A stretch of 58,436 bases of DNA from Polychytrium aggregatum (taxonomy: Eukaryota > Chytridiomycota > Chytridiomycetes > Polychytriales), in the NCBI RefSeq assembly GCF_025602895.1, contig NW_026516399.1, forward strand, positions 1 through 58,436, given 5' to 3'. A model generated the notes under the pieces. It was not told the DNA's origin. It ran no database searches and was given only the letters and a program-made list of their open reading frames with translations. Every line of letters begins with the position of its first letter. Position 1 is the stretch's first letter. This document shows positions 8,651-20,919 of the stretch, one piece after another. The position numbers and the translations under genes are program-made.

Positions 8651-8658
8651 TTTTATAT
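8651..8658 (-). promoter_or_regulatory. TATA box upstream of the small secreted ORF
   Basis: ATATAAAA on the minus strand, about 80 bp before the ATG at 8571; spacing fits a short 5' UTR. Confidence 0.5.
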
Positions 8659-9478
8659 CCCAGCCGCGGCCCGCCCTGACGGCCGAGGACAATGCACCCC
8701 TTGTCGATGGTCACTTGGAGATGCCCCACAATGAATGGTCTGGGTAGAAATCGCAATGGCCTATCCCAGATCTTCCTTTCGAAGACCACCTGCCAGGGCA
8801 AGCTGCCTGGCCAAGAACAGGAGCACTGAATCATGCCGTTGAATGGATGGGCTGACGAGTCGATGAATGGAGTGATTCAAGCAGCCGGCCGCAGAGCAAG
8901 CGATAAAGCAGCCTCGCTACAATGGCATGGCCCCTCGTTGGTCCCTGACGGCGTGATTCAAGGCCAGCCGGCCAAGTGCTGGCGGAAGAGGCATTGAGCC
9001 TCATTGATGCGGAGCGACCGAGCAAGATACCCCAGGCATTGTGTGCTGGCCGTGTCAATGTTCCTGTCTTGATTGTGGCCGCACAATGAGATCAGAGTTC
9101 TTGGACACTGATGCTTGCTCGCCACCACACTGCTGAAATACAGCGAACATTTTGAAACGAAACACCCACGGATGACTTGGGTGTCCTGTGTGGCTTGTGT
9201 GAATCAGACGGCGCCCGAACTCCATGAAATCCGCTCGCCGAGGTCCTCCGGCGATTTTGCTCTTGCCCTGTGTCTCCCTCTCTCACACAGGGACAACCAG
9301 GGAAATGATTAGATCGGGTGTGTGATCTGTTCCGAGTGGGACTATGTCTCCCATTGTCCTTCAATACACTGTGGCCCCAGTAATATCATATCGATGCATG
9401 CAGGCATGTATGTATGTATGTATGTATGTGTGTATCTATTTCGCACTTCCCACACAGCCGCAGGAACAGTGTTCCTTA
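8659..9478. other. Intergenic, no gene recognised
   Basis: Contains a minus-orientation copy of the dispersed motif (TTTGAAACGAAACACCC at 9151-9167) and a short TATG microsatellite at about 9407-9430 just past the NRAMP stop. Confidence 0.5.
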
Positions 9479-11569
9479 TCAGAGCACGCTGTAGATCATG
9501 AACAGGTTGAGGAAGGTCAGGGTCGAGCCTACGAGCACGGCAAATACCGTGGTGACCCAGTGGTTGGCTAGTGACAGCTCCTGCGATAGGCCCAAGGCTG
9601 AGCGGCGCAGGAATGTTTCGACAGACATGCGAGTTAGTCGAGGAAACGCATCGGGGGCCATCGCTCAGGAAATCCATCCTTCGCCAAAGCAAAACCAACG
9701 GCCGCATATGCCCAGCAACCACATCCAGCGAGCGACAGGACCAGACCCGAGAGCAGTGTATCGAGCTGGTGGGCTTACCGTTGTAGCGGACAGTCATGAT
9801 GCGGGTATTGGCACAAAAGTATATCAATGGCCAGACACTGAAGGGTAGACAGATGGACAGGATCACCTGGCTCAGGACAAGCAGGTCGTTCACGCCGCTG
9901 TCGCCTCGATAGATCGCCACAGCAATCCCCGGGATGATGGCGACGGCTCGGGTAACCAGCCGACGGATCCAGAGCGGCAGCCGCATCTGCGTGAACCCTT
10001 CCATCACCACCTGGCCGGCGATCGTTCCGGTGATGGTTGAGGTTTGGCCCGAGAGCAGCAGTGCGACAGCAAAGACAACCGCCGCCCAGTGGCCAATGTC
10101 GGTCGAAATGAGCCCAAAGGCATCGCTGATTTCGGAGGCGTTCTGACCCCGGACAAAGAAGACGCCGCCAGCGACGATCAGAATGGCAGAGTTGATGTAG
10201 AGCGCAAAGGTGAGCGCCATTGCCGAGTCGAGGTACGAAAGATGCAGGGCCGTGCGGATGCGCTCCGCAAACATTGGATCGTCGACGAGCTTGCGGCTCT
10301 GGGGCGAGTCGAGCAGCTCCATCTCCTCCGAGAGCGGCGGCTGGTGCTCGAACCCGTCGATCTGCATCCCGGCGCCGTCCACAGACCGAGATTGCACCAG
10401 ATACGAGTGGATATACAGGTTGTGCGGCATCACCGTCGCGCCGACAATCGCAATGGCCAGAAACAAGTACTCCTGGTCGATAAGCAGCGCTGGCTCGAGC
10501 GGCAAGTATCCCTTGAAGACATCAATCCAGACGGGGTTGGCCCGGCCCATGAGCACGCCAAAGCAGGCTCCGACGACGAGCACCAGGAACATGATGCCCA
10601 GTTCGAGATAGCGCATGTACTTGTCGGCCAGACCGCTGAGGATAATGATGACATCGGTGCCGGTGATGAGGATGCCCCAGACAAGCGGAATGCCGAACAG
10701 CAGCTTGAGGGCGATGGCCGAGCCGATAACCTCTGCCAGGTCTGGGCTCGCGCAGACCAGGAAGTGCAAGCCAGGTGTGTCGTTGAAGTTCATCAGCAGC
10801 ATCAGGATCAGCACGGCCGTCATCGATCGCAAGAATGCCACCGCCGCAGCGAACGTGATGGCCAATGCTCGTCAAGCGAAACGGCGCACCTGTAGCCAGG
10901 ATTCCAATCTCGGCAACGACGTAAATGAGCTTGTTCAGCCATGGATGCAGCGTCTTTCTCGACAGCAGCGCCAGGTCGCAGCCCGTCACCAGCCCGACCT
11001 TGATGGCCATGTTCTGGAGGAACACCGCCATGCAGTTCGACACCAGAATGAAGAGCAGCAACTTGTACTGGAACTTTGACCCGCCAGCCAAATCGGTTGC
11101 CCAGTTGCCTGGGTCCATATACCCCACGGCGACGACGAAGCTGAGGCACGTCGAAGACCCGTATTTGCCACCGTCCGGCGCCGTTCGCAGCGAGCAGATG
11201 CTCCGCATTAATGAAATTGCCACAGCGAGCCAGAGGGTGCGCCTGAGAGAGCAAGATGCAGTGCTGGATCCTGATAGCTTACCCGGGGCCAATATGGGCG
11301 AGAAAGAGCTTCCAGAACGGCCGCTGGCCGGCCGACAGGCTGTCGCTCGAGGCATTCGCCTGGTCTTTGAGAGACCCAGCGAGCGACGGCGGGCGCTCAG
11401 CCGCCGTATTCGAGGCGGAGTCGTCCCATCCCTCGCCAAGGACATTGCCGTGGGATGAGGGATAGGCCAGCGCAGAGTCGGCAATGTCGCTGTGCTGGAG
11501 CTCGTCGCTCTCGTCGACGGGTCGATAGGGATGGCGGCTCGCCCCAAAGGCAAAGATCGGCCGCTCCAT
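9479..11569 (-). CDS. NRAMP-family divalent metal (Mn/Fe) transporter
   Basis: Proton-coupled importer of Mn2+/Fe2+ of the Nramp/Smf/DMT1 family. Four exons: 11569-11283, 11140-10890, 10741-9779, 9567-9479. All joins keep phase (1590 nt, 529 aa). Exon 1 encodes a 90-residue hydrophilic N-terminus ending PFWKLFLAHIGPG. Exon 2 brings the TM1 metal-site motif DPGNWATD (GYMDPGNWATDLAGG). Exon 3 starts DLAEVIGSAIALKLLFG and carries the TM6 motif MPHNLYIHS, plus most of the eleven or so membrane segments. The last exon gives the final segment (ANHWVTTVFAVLVG...NLFMIYSVL). Divergent from the HAD hydrolase at 11793. Intron 2 is fully open in the exon-3 frame; I excluded it because the join ILAT-DLAEVIGS matches the family exactly. 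Confidence 0.92.
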
Positions 11570-11792
11570 CGCGAGGGTGCCGTGGCCGGATCGTGGGAGA
11601 GAGAGAGAGTCGTCCGGCGGCAGAAGAAAGGACGAAGACAACAGGCCGAACAGAGCCGCTGGATGGGCTCGTGCTGACAACCAGAAGGACGCGCCAGTCC
11701 TTGGCGATGCGTGCTCTCTGCTCATCTGCAATCCCCGCTCAATCCCGTTGCGGTCTTGCCTGCCATTCGCTCTGCTGCCGCTGCTGTCGAGG

Positions 11793-14756
11793 ATGCTCTG
11801 GTGCTCTTCCCTGACCCGAGCAGCGATACGCCGCGTGCCGTCGCTTGCAAGGTGTGCCAGGAGCCGCCATGTCCTTTGCACCGAGCTTCTCTGCGCATCG
11901 ATGTCTTGTTCAGCTGTCGCCGCAATGCTGAACATATTCTCCTCCTACGACCAGGCTCGAATCTCCTCAACGACGCTGGTCCCATGTCGGCGTTGCCTTT
12001 GACATTGGTCTGTGGTTCTCCAGGCTGCAGCTCTGGCGAGCAGATCCAGTGCGATCGCGATGCTGACGGATCCATCCGTTCCTCCAACCGATCCAGATGG
12101 TGTGCTCGTTCGGGGCAAGAACGTCCTGCCCGAGGCCAAGCGGGCGATCAAGATGCTGGATGAGAGGTGGTGTGTCGGATGGTGGTGTGTCGGATGGTGG
12201 TGTGTCGGATGGTGGTGTATCGGATGGTGGTGTATCGGATGGTGGTGTATCGGATGGTGCCCCGGGATCTTGCATTTTCGACTCCTTTCCCAGCAGTGAT
12301 CCGCCATCGGCAAGCGGCGCTGACCTGACATTCATCGGTCTCCAGGAACATCCCCTACATCTTCTTGACAAATGGAGGTAAGCAGCCACCAAGGCCCACA
12401 TCCGAATCCCCAACATGCATCGGAGCGGACGACTGAACATGGCCCTTTTCGATCGATGGGATGGCAATCAGGTGGTGTCCCCGAAAGCGTCCGAAGCATC
12501 GAGCTCAGCAAGCGGCTCGAAACCAAGGTGGGCACAATCCTGGGAGATAGGCGCATGAGCCGCATGTGAGCGACCAGCAGATCCAGCCAGCTCCAGGACA
12601 CATCCTCACATCGGTTTGCTGCCCCCAGATCGATCCCCTGCAGGTGGTCCTGTCGCATAGCCCAATGCACGATCTGTCCAACAAGTACCGCGATCGTCCG
12701 GTGCTGATACTCGGCAAGGATACATGCAAGGTGACTATCGAGTGGGCGACTATTCGACCCAACCGAGGCAGAGCCCAGCTGCAACCCAGCAAGCGGCAGG
12801 CCAGTAACTGAGCAACACCGTCTCACGTCGACTACCTCCGTCGAAACCCACATTCAGGACGTAGCGCTCGGATATGGGTTCCAGAAGCCCTTCCTTGCAG
12901 CCGAGCTGATGGCATGGGCACCGACCATGTGTCCATTCACTCCTGCACCAACACAAAAGTATTCGACCACCATTGATTTTAGCAAGGAGCCGGTAGGAAG
13001 CAACCCGGACCACAGCGACTGGCCAACCTGACAGCAGAGGCCGCGACGGTTGCAGAGGAGCCGATGGCCAAGGATCGGCGACTCGCAATCTTCAGCCAAC
13101 GATGAGCTACCGCTGCGTGCTAACCTGGCGCTCGTCCTCTCTGGTCCACATAACCATCCTGTGCGATCCAGATCGCCGCAATCGTAAGTGAGAGACCATC
13201 CGTCTGCTGTTTGCGCCCGCAGCTCGAGATCTGAGGACGTGCTTACTCTGAGGACAGGGCTGCTTGGCTAATCTATCATGCTCCGTGCCTGCTGTAGATG
13301 ATGTTCCACGACTCCTGGGACTGGGGCCGTGACCTGCAGATTGCGTGCGATGTTCTCATCTCCAGAGGTACGGCTGTGTTTCGCCCAAAGTCCTGGACGG
13401 TGACGACCTGGTGGATCGAAGGCTGGTCGGCGATGATCCATTTTTTTCCGAAACCATCGTTAACACGGAGGCGTTTGCTGTGTAGGTGGATTTGCTGGCA
13501 CAATATCCGATCCTAAGGCGCCCCAAAGGTACATCGCATGCATCTCTGGCTCCGTTCTCCGTGTCCCGACATGAGTTGCTGCTGCTCTACAAAAGTAGGC
13601 GATTACAGACATTGCTTTCAGGCAAGCTCACATCTGCGCCACTACCCACAAATCCAGCGTCCCAATCTATTTCAGCAATCCCGATTTTGTCTGGAGCAAC
13701 GAGTACCCAGTCAATCGATTTGCACAGGTGCGGTCGGCGGCTGCGTCGTGTGGGACTCTTGGGGACTATCAAGAGTCGATGGTGGCCGAGACACATATGG
13801 TCGCAGCCGTGCCTTTGCTTACTGGACTGACCACTTGCCTGTCCGAAACCTGGAACGCAGGGCGCCTTCCGCCTGGCCCTCGAGCGGCTATATCAAGAGC
13901 TCAAGGGAGTGCCCCTCCAATACACACAGTTTGGAAAGCCAACCGAGAAGACATACAGGCAAGTCGTTCGATCTATGGAGGAGTCTCTCGGGCAGTCGCG
14001 CATATCACAGGAATCATCGGCATCGCTGACGCAATTGTCCTCTTTCGATTCTACAACTGTCGCGAATCAGATTCGCCGAGGCCGTGATGGAAGAGTATGC
14101 ACTGAAGGCCGGCAAGCTCGCGGGACCAGCAAAGATTCGGCGAAAGATATACGGCATCGGTGGTGAGTCAGCGATTGGCTGTTGGTTATGGACGGTCGGC
14201 GGTGAAAAGCACCCCTCGCTGGATGTCCGGCTGGCGAATCGCATGCTCACTGCAAGCTTGGTTCCGTGGCCACCCCCAGACAACCCAGCCTCAGGTAAGG
14301 CATAGAAATGCAAGCAACCCACGACAAATATACTGGCACACAAAGCAGCTACGCCCACATATGGCATTGGACTGACATGGAGATCGACGGCTCTGGACAC
14401 ACCTGCCATCACACAGATATCGAGGTGAGATCTCGTCATAGTCCGTGGAGGAGTCCTCGAGCCAAAGAGAACAGTGCTGTTGGTCGGTGAAATAAACAGG
14501 AACTGGGCTGGCTGCATCTGTGGTCTCAAGCGCATTCAGGGGTGGGAGACCTGTGCCGGAATGCAGACACACTGACTGAACGATATCATGGCGGCGAACT
14601 CAACAGGGGGCCAACAGAAACGGCTGGCACTCCATTCTCGTGCGCACGGGGGTCTGGAGGCAAGACCTGCACGGAGACGACCATGGAGCCGTCCACGTCG
14701 TGGATCATGTCGAAGATGCCGTCCAACTGCTGCTGGAGCAGGAGGGGCTTGCATAG
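11793..14756 (+). CDS. Mitochondrial HAD-like hydrolase, CECR5/HDHD5 family, 16 exons
   Basis: 354 aa in 16 small exons: 11793-11851, 11955-12007, 12097-12166, 12346-12377, 12472-12527, 12629-12730, 12858-12992, 13172-13183, 13298-13367, 13486-13528, 13658-13727, 13861-13958, 14071-14162, 14280-14294, 14417-14424, 14607-14756. The sum is 1065 nt and every join is in phase. HAD motif I is FDIDGVLVRG, motif II FLTNGGG, the late acidic motif GIGDNPASDIEGANRNGW. Family-specific blocks include VVLSHSPMHDL and FSNPDFVWSNEYPVNRFAQG. The first exon gives an Arg-rich, acid-free presequence (MLWCSSLTRAAIRRVPSLAR), predicting mitochondrial import. Exons of 12, 15 and 8 nt, and one GC-AG intron (donor 13959). 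The substrate of this family is not known to me. Confidence 0.88.
12167..12257 (+). repeat. 15-bp minisatellite inside an intron of the HAD hydrolase
   Basis: Six tandem copies of a GGATGGTGGTGTGTC-type unit, with T/C-to-A changes in the later copies, filling the 5' half of the intron 12167-12345. On the other strand it reads as His/Pro repeats, which are artefacts. Confidence 0.85.
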
Positions 14757-14959
14757 ATATTATGTGCCTCTGTTCAATTCCATGGGGCACCCGCGCCAGC
14801 CAGCCAGCTCAAACGCAGAAGTCACTGAGCAAAAGCAATTGATCAAGCTGCTGTACATCCCACATCCCGCAGTCGCAATGACCGTCACCCGTTGCTTCCA
14901 AGGTCCCAAACACGCCAGTTTACCATCGACGCTCCGAGGCACACCTTTTGTTGCTGGGA

Positions 14960-16327
14960 CTAGTGGCCGTGGTTGCTGACCCAGGCAGAAGCCAGCCCTT
15001 CAAGTGTCTGCGACAGTTTGGCAGTCCATTCGCCAAAGCTTCCCGAGTCGCGAGGGTTGGTCGAGGCGCCCGGCTCCGCTGCTGACCTTTTGAACAGAAC
15101 AGCGAGGGGGATGTCGTCGCTGTGGGGGCTCGGTACCTCGTCCAGCATGGACAGATCATAGCGGTCGGTGATCTCGGGCTGAGGGAGGCCAGGAAAGTGG
15201 GCGTGGTCAGCGACAATCAGGACGACCGGGAACGAGCGACAGCAGGGAGCGGCTATTTACCGGGCCGCACAGAGCCATCATCCGGTCCCAGCGATGATCG
15301 TCCTCGTGCCATTCAACGGAACCGACACTCGGCAGGTCGCTCAGCGACACTGCATGATGCCATTGATTCAGGGTGGGCGGCACAGCGGCGCCAGGCACAA
15401 ATGCCATGGCCTGTGCTTGAGAAGAGCGGCTCTCGGATTGATTTCCGGCGGACGCATCGATCGAGCGACGCTCTGTACACTCTCCAAGCAGCTCGTTCAA
15501 AAGGTCGGAGCTGCTGTCTGAGTGGATCGAGTGGTGGTCGGACCAGCTGACGAGCCGGGAGCGGGGCAACGGGCAGCCGCCGTCACAATCGTCAAGGTCG
15601 CTGCCGCCGTCTTGCTCCCCAGCTCGAAACTCGTTCATCTTCATCTGGGCACGGAAGTAAGCGCTGGCCATGATCTCGTCATCCTGCTGCGATATGATCA
15701 GGTCCGATCCGAGGAGATGCAGGAATCGGCCGAGGTCGTCGAGCAGGCTCGCCGAGAACAGGTTGTCGAGCAAATGGTGCTGGTGGTGCTGACGCTGATT
15801 CTCGGCCGGCGACTGAGCGTGGGAACCAAGGTCGTAGCATGACTGGAGCCAGCGCAGCGAATGCACAGGGCTGTCGCTCTGGGTGGTCCAGCAGTACGCT
15901 GCGAGCACAGCAAGGACAAGAGCCATGCGCAGATCGGGTTGGTGCTCGGTGGTAGTAGCCAGAGCTGGCGGTGCTGAGTGGGACTCGGAGTCTCTGTATC
16001 CAAGTGTGCTCATGTAGTCCAGCAACTGTGGCCACTTGCTTGGCCCTCGCAGGCGCCGGATGTAGATGAGGGAGGTGCGCATGAGATTCGCGGATGTCGG
16101 GGAGGCAAGCCGGAGGTCGGCATCATATTGGGCCAGAAGCTGTAGTATGGCGAAAAGACCGGCTGCTTCAGTCAAGAACATCCTTGGTGCTGGATCCGGC
16201 GAAGGACGGCAGGCTATACCTCGGCAAGATCCTGGAGCGCTGGGTATTCCTCCAGTTGGCGACAGTCAAACGGCTGTGCGGACCACAGGCTCAGAAAGAA
16301 ACCGCTGAAGCACACAGGGTCGAACAT
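14960..16327 (-). CDS. Hypothetical protein (401 aa), three exons
   Basis: Exons 16327-16220, 16139-15261 and 15178-14960, all joined in phase 0 through introns of about 80 bp. The N-terminal half is helical and Leu-rich (LEEYPALQDLAELLAQYDADLRL, then LIYIRRLRGPSKWPQLLDYMSTLG; a hydrophobic helix MALVLAVLAAYCW). A His/Gln-rich patch and an acidic serine-rich patch follow (HSIHSDSSSDLLNELLGE). The C-terminus is LSQTLEGLASAWVSNHGH. It looks like a cytoplasmic regulator, perhaps a fungal Zn-cluster-type middle region without the cluster, but I cannot name the family. Convergent with the HAD hydrolase, with only about 200 bp between their stops. Confidence 0.6.
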
Positions 16328-17055
16328 GGCCACGACCAGCGACAGACGGGTGCGCTTCGATCGAACAAGCGGACGGGCAGAAGTGGGATCGGATGAGAGA
16401 AGAGCAGATGCTGTCGATCGGCTGCTGGTCGGCCAGCGGCTGGTGGTGTTTGGCGATGCCGCAATCGATCTCGTTCGGGCTGCCGGTGGTGTTCTGATGC
16501 CGCCAAGAATATTCCATGATGATTGGGGGTCTCAGTCCGCCGGGCCAACCGCCGACGACGAACCGCCAAGCAGTGTGAACGTCACTCAACCAGGCGGCCG
16601 ACCAATGCCATCCGACCCACACAAGCCCGTTTCAAGATGAGTTCGGTGTATTCTCAGGCAACAGAAGCAAAGGTCAAGTCCAGATCGGCGCCTTCGGGGC
16701 GACCCTCACTCCCCATTCCTCCGTTCAGTATGCGCAGAGTGTGGATACCAAAAAGAAAAAGAAAAAGGGGGGGGACATAAGGGTGCAGGGAGGAAGGCAG
16801 TGGCGAGCGAGAAGGGAAAGCAGGCATTTGGGCTCCGCAGCAAACACTGCAGCAATCACTGCCTTGATCAGGGAGTGAGGGAATAGTGGGGGTACAACGA
16901 AAACATTCGAAAGGCAGGTCCAGCAGCGAAGGACGCCGTGGAAAGACAGTACAATGGAGCGCAGGGAGTTGCAGATGAGAGGGGCATCGGCCGGGACCCA
17001 AAGGCAGGCCCAAGACAGCGGCACCGGCACCGGCAGCGCATCTATCTGATCTGGC
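16328..17055. other. Promoter of the 401-aa gene and 3' flank of UGP1
   Basis: No coding signal beyond short shadows. Contains an A/G-rich run with G8 near 16750-16780 next to the UGP1 3' end, consistent with UTR sequence. Confidence 0.5.
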
Positions 17056-19306
17056 TTAGTGGTCCAGGATGCGCAGGTTGCCAGAGACAACCTTGTCGTC
17101 CAGAATCGAGCCCGAAGGGATATCGATGCGCTGACCAAAGTTGGCGACGATGATGACGGTGCCTCGCAGGGTCACGTCGTGGCCAAAGGTGACATCGCCA
17201 GTGACGGTCAGGTGGTCGAGCTCGAGGATGTGGGGAGGGCTAGCGAAGCGGGAGAAGAACTGCTGGACCTTCTTGAAGTGGTCGCCGAGCTTGATGATGG
17301 GGGTGGTGGGGAAGGGGCGGTTGGGGTTGACGATGAGCTCGCCGTGGTGGAGCGAGTACAGATCCGAGGTGATGAGGAACAGGTCCGAGCACGACTTGAC
17401 GGGCAGGAAGCGGCGGCGGGGGACGTTGATGCCATGGGCGCCCTCGAAGTGCTTGATGGCAGCACCAACGGCAGTCTCGAGCTGGATGATCTTCTCGCCA
17501 GAGTCCAGGGTCTTGGTGTTGACGATGATCTCCATGCCAAGGGACTGCTCCTCGATGACGCGCTTGATGGCCTTGAGCGAGATCCAGAGGTTGTTGGTGT
17601 TGAAGATCTTGAACTTCTTGACGGACTTGAAGTCGTCAATGTGCTCCGAGGGAACCTGGGCAACCTCGAGCAGGCGGATCTTGCCCTCGTAGTCGATGAG
17701 GGTTCCACCCTTGACATCGGCCTTGGTCTTGTCGGTGACCTCCATGATAAACTCGGCGCCGCTGGCAATGACGTGCTCGAGGATGGTGGTGTCGACGGTG
17801 GCGCCAAGGTTGTCGACGTTGGAGACAAAGAGGTACTCCTTGCCCTCGTTGATCAGCTTGTCGAGCAGGCCCGAGTTGGACAGCGACTCGAAGAGATCAC
17901 CGTGGCCCGGAGGGTACCACTGCGAGAGGGGAGCGTCGGGCTTGGTGGGCATGGGCAGAAGCGACTCCTTCATGACACGGGGGAAGCGGCTCTGGTTGAA
18001 GGTGAGGATGTCGACCTGGTGAGCGCGGTACTTTTGGATGATGCGACCGGTCTCGTCGTCGGTGTTGAACGAGTTCATGAGGATGAGAGGCACGTTGGTG
18101 TTGTGCTTGGTGTTGAGGTACTGGATCTGGCGGACAGAGAGGTCGAGGAAGGTCATGCCGTCGCGAACTTCGATGGCGCTCTTGGGGCCAACACAGCCCA
18201 TGGTGGTGCCGAGACCGCCGTTGAGCTTGAGGACAGCGAGCTTGCTGAGGTTCTCGGTCTTGCTCTCGAGGGGCATCTCAGGGAGCTGGCCGTAGGGGAC
18301 GATCTGTTCGGGAACGGGCGACTTGACCTTGCTCCAGTTGCTGGAAGACAGAGCCGGATCAGGACGCCGATCACTGGAAGCACACGGCCAGTGGAGCACG
18401 ATGGCGGTGGTGCGCATAGCCGCAGACACAAGAATGTTGCAAGAGGCAAATGTGCCGTCAGGGAGACAACTTACAGCTTCTCGTGGCGAGCCGACTCTTG
18501 CAGGTAGCGAGTGAAGAGATGGTAGAAACCGTCCATCTCGGCAGAGAAGAGCTGCGGACAGAGGACAGCCAAAGTGAGCATGACGGAGGACGGACAAGAC
18601 AAGTATGGCAGAATGGTCGGCAGCTAGAGCGACGGGGACTTGTGAGCCAGCGCTGCTGGGGCCGACACGGATATATGTCTCCCGCCAGCACCTCGAGCGC
18701 AAAAGCATCGATCGCCACAGGGCTGTACGTGACCGTGCAAGGTCGACTGGAGCCAGAGCTTGCGCACGGTAACTATAGCGAGCCGATTGGGCGGCGAATA
18801 CGGAGGCTCCCGATTGTTGGCACGCAGTCTTTACCTCAGAATTGGCGCTCTCAGGAACCTGGGCCTTGAGCTTCTCCAGAGCAATCCTCATGGTCTTGGC
18901 CTGCTGGTTGACGGTGGTCTCCTGGAAGCTCTGGCAGTCGCAGCAAGCCGAGCAGAACGGAACAGAACGGAGCAGAACGGAGCCAGCAGATTGCTCGTGA
19001 GTGGCTGAGCCAAGGTGGATTGCTTGGAGCAGGCGGCTTTGGATGCAGCACCACCCAGCCAAGATCGCTGTCCCCTCCCGACGCCAACGCAGATGATAGC
19101 CCTGCCCGATGGCCAGAGGCAGATGGCCGAGAGAAGGCGACAGGCACTTGCAGCGGTCGCTTGCGATGATGAGGCAGCAGAGTCCGATTCGCGGGCGGGT
19201 TACTTACGGTCTCGGAGCGGGTGCGCTCAGAGGCGAACTGGGCGCGGATGTAATCGAGGGTGCCCTTGACGGGGACGGCGGGAGCGGCAGAGGTTTCGGA
19301 GATCAT
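17056..19306 (-). CDS. UGP1: UTP--glucose-1-phosphate uridylyltransferase
   Basis: Makes UDP-glucose for cell-wall glucan, glycogen and trehalose. Four exons: 19306-19208, 18921-18835, 18551-18475, 18340-17056 (1548 nt, 515 aa, phases consistent). The nucleotide-binding loop [16 protein letters not shown] lies early in exon 4. Then come [26 protein letters not shown], the uridine/glucose-binding blocks [13 protein letters not shown] and [13 protein letters not shown], and the basic segment [15 protein letters not shown]. The C-terminus is the left-handed beta-helix used for oligomerisation ([20 protein letters not shown], ending GNLRILDH). Exon 3 supplies [21 protein letters not shown] box lies about 110 bp upstream of the ATG. 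Confidence 0.97.
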
Positions 19307-19414
19307 GGCGAGGAACGGAAGCGACGGGCACGATCCGGACTGGAGGAGGCAGCAAGATGCAGGCGAGAGGCAGATGGGGGCAGCAGGCAGGATTCCGACG
19401 GGAGAGGGCAGGGC

Positions 19415-19420
19415 TTTATA
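19415..19420 (-). promoter_or_regulatory. TATA box of UGP1
   Basis: TATAAA on the minus strand, 109 bp before the ATG at 19306, in an otherwise GC-rich promoter. Confidence 0.6.
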
Positions 19421-19859
19421 GGACCTGCATGGGGGGGGAAAGACAGCAGCCGGGCGAGCGTGTTTCACTGGCTGTCCGCCAGAGGCCGTCAACAAACCAA
19501 TCCGCGCGGCGGCCGTATCGGAGCAACACAAGGGGGGGGGATCTCGCAATCCACCTCGGCGGCCTATCTGAGAATCGCAGCTCCCCGCCCCAAGTCGTCG
19601 CGGGGGGAGGCGACAAAGCGCTCTTGTGCGCCAGCAAGCCGAGCACTCTTGTGGCCGCGGACGTGCCAGCCACAACCCACTCGCACGCTGGCGAGCAACA
19701 GACAGGCGCTTTGGGGGGGCCAGCGGGCAGTGCAGGGGGTCGATTGCCATGATGGGTGATGTTACAGGTGCGGTGGTGGTGGTGGATGATCGACGAGGCC
19801 GGACAGCAGCTGTTACTTGGCCAGCATGTTAATAAACATGTTAACAGATAGCAGGACAT

Positions 19860-19972
19860 ACTCGCCAACGATACTCACCAACGGTACTCACTAACGATAC
19901 TCGCCAACGATACTCACCAACGGTACTCACCAAGGTACTCGCCAACGGTGCTTGCCAACGGTGCTTGCCAAC
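19860..19972 (+). repeat. Degenerate 13-bp tandem repeat
   Basis: About eight imperfect copies of an AACGATACTCACC-like unit; later copies drift to AACGGTGCTTGCC. Confidence 0.7.
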
Positions 19973-20183
19973 AATGAACAACAGCAAACGACAACAGATC
20001 CCAGGCCGTATACACCCGGTGGATCCAGACGGTGGCAAACCAGTGGACAGCGAACGCCCCAGATTTTTTTTTTCTTTGCTGGTGTGCTGAGCAGTCGGAG
20101 AGCGCAGTGACCAGCGGGCGAGCGACGCCGGCCATGCCCGGCCATGTCCGTCTGGATCCGCAGAGCAGATAACACATTACCAC

Positions 20184-20240
20184 ACTAACACAACCAAGCA
20201 TTAACACAACCAAGCGTTAACACAACCAAGCATTAACATA
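20184..20240 (+). repeat. 16-bp tandem repeat (TAACACAACCAAGCAT)
   Basis: Three full copies and a partial fourth, with one A/G change. Confidence 0.8.
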
Positions 20241-20919
20241 ACACACCACCCAGGCAGCGCTAACGATAGCATTCATCCGGAGGCAGCGGCGCTGTCGGCG
20301 TCCGATGTGCCTGCGTCCCCCCGAATCGGCGGCTGTGCGCCTCCTGCAACCCTCACCCTTCAGGCCATGGCCAGCCCCCCACCAATCGGCTCGCTGTCCC
20401 CCCTTATCGAGGCACAGGACGGGCTTGTGTCGGTTGGTATGGCATCGTTGTTTCCATCGCACATCCCATCGCACATCCCCACCTACTCGCCCGTCTCCGC
20501 ATCGCTCCCGTCTCTCGTCCCCGCCGCCTCCGCCGCCGTTGAGCGTTCCGACAACCCAGCAACATGACGAGCCGTGACTCACGGCCCCGGTCCTCAACAG
20601 TCTTGCTCTCCCTGGGTCCACCGCATGCTCCGCCCGGGTGTCTTGTTCCATGTCGTGCTCCATGTCCCATTCATGTCTGCTTTGACTGCCGTCTTGGTTT
20701 GGTGCCGCAAAGATCCGCACACTGTCATCTTTCAAAGCCTGCTCAACCATCTCCATCCCCCCCCAATGACTGTCACCTCCTCCCAACACTCCCCCCTCCA
20801 GGTCCCCGGAGTCTGCTTCACTGGTCTTGAGGAGCTATCATGCGAGGACACTACACCTCTGCTCAGCCACATAGCCAGCAGTCCGATCGATGTACTTTGG
20901 TCTTTGGCAGCACCACCCA

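Larger units (their letters stand above)
19421..20919. other. Long intergenic region with two tandem-repeat tracts
   Basis: UGP1 promoter side is GC-rich with G-runs. From about 20280 to 20900 there are ORFs on both strands rich in Pro/Ser/Arg; I accept none, though a minus-strand ORF ending near 20217 contains a plausible-looking segment (VEQALKDDSVRIFAAPNQD). No RNA gene seen. Confidence 0.4.

Noticed and set aside
10742..10889. Reading the NRAMP exon 3 upstream through the open frame (MAITFAAAV...)
   Set aside because: The segment is flanked by a donor and acceptor and splicing it out restores the exact family junction ILAT-DLAEVIG; hydrophobic read-through is coincidental.
12148..12331. 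His/Pro-repeat ORFs on the minus strand
   Set aside because: They are translations of the 15-bp intronic minisatellite, not genes.
17059..18507. 482-codon ORF on the plus strand opposite UGP1
   Set aside because: It is the antisense shadow of the UGP1 coding strand; composition is Val/Gly/Asp-biased and no motif is present.
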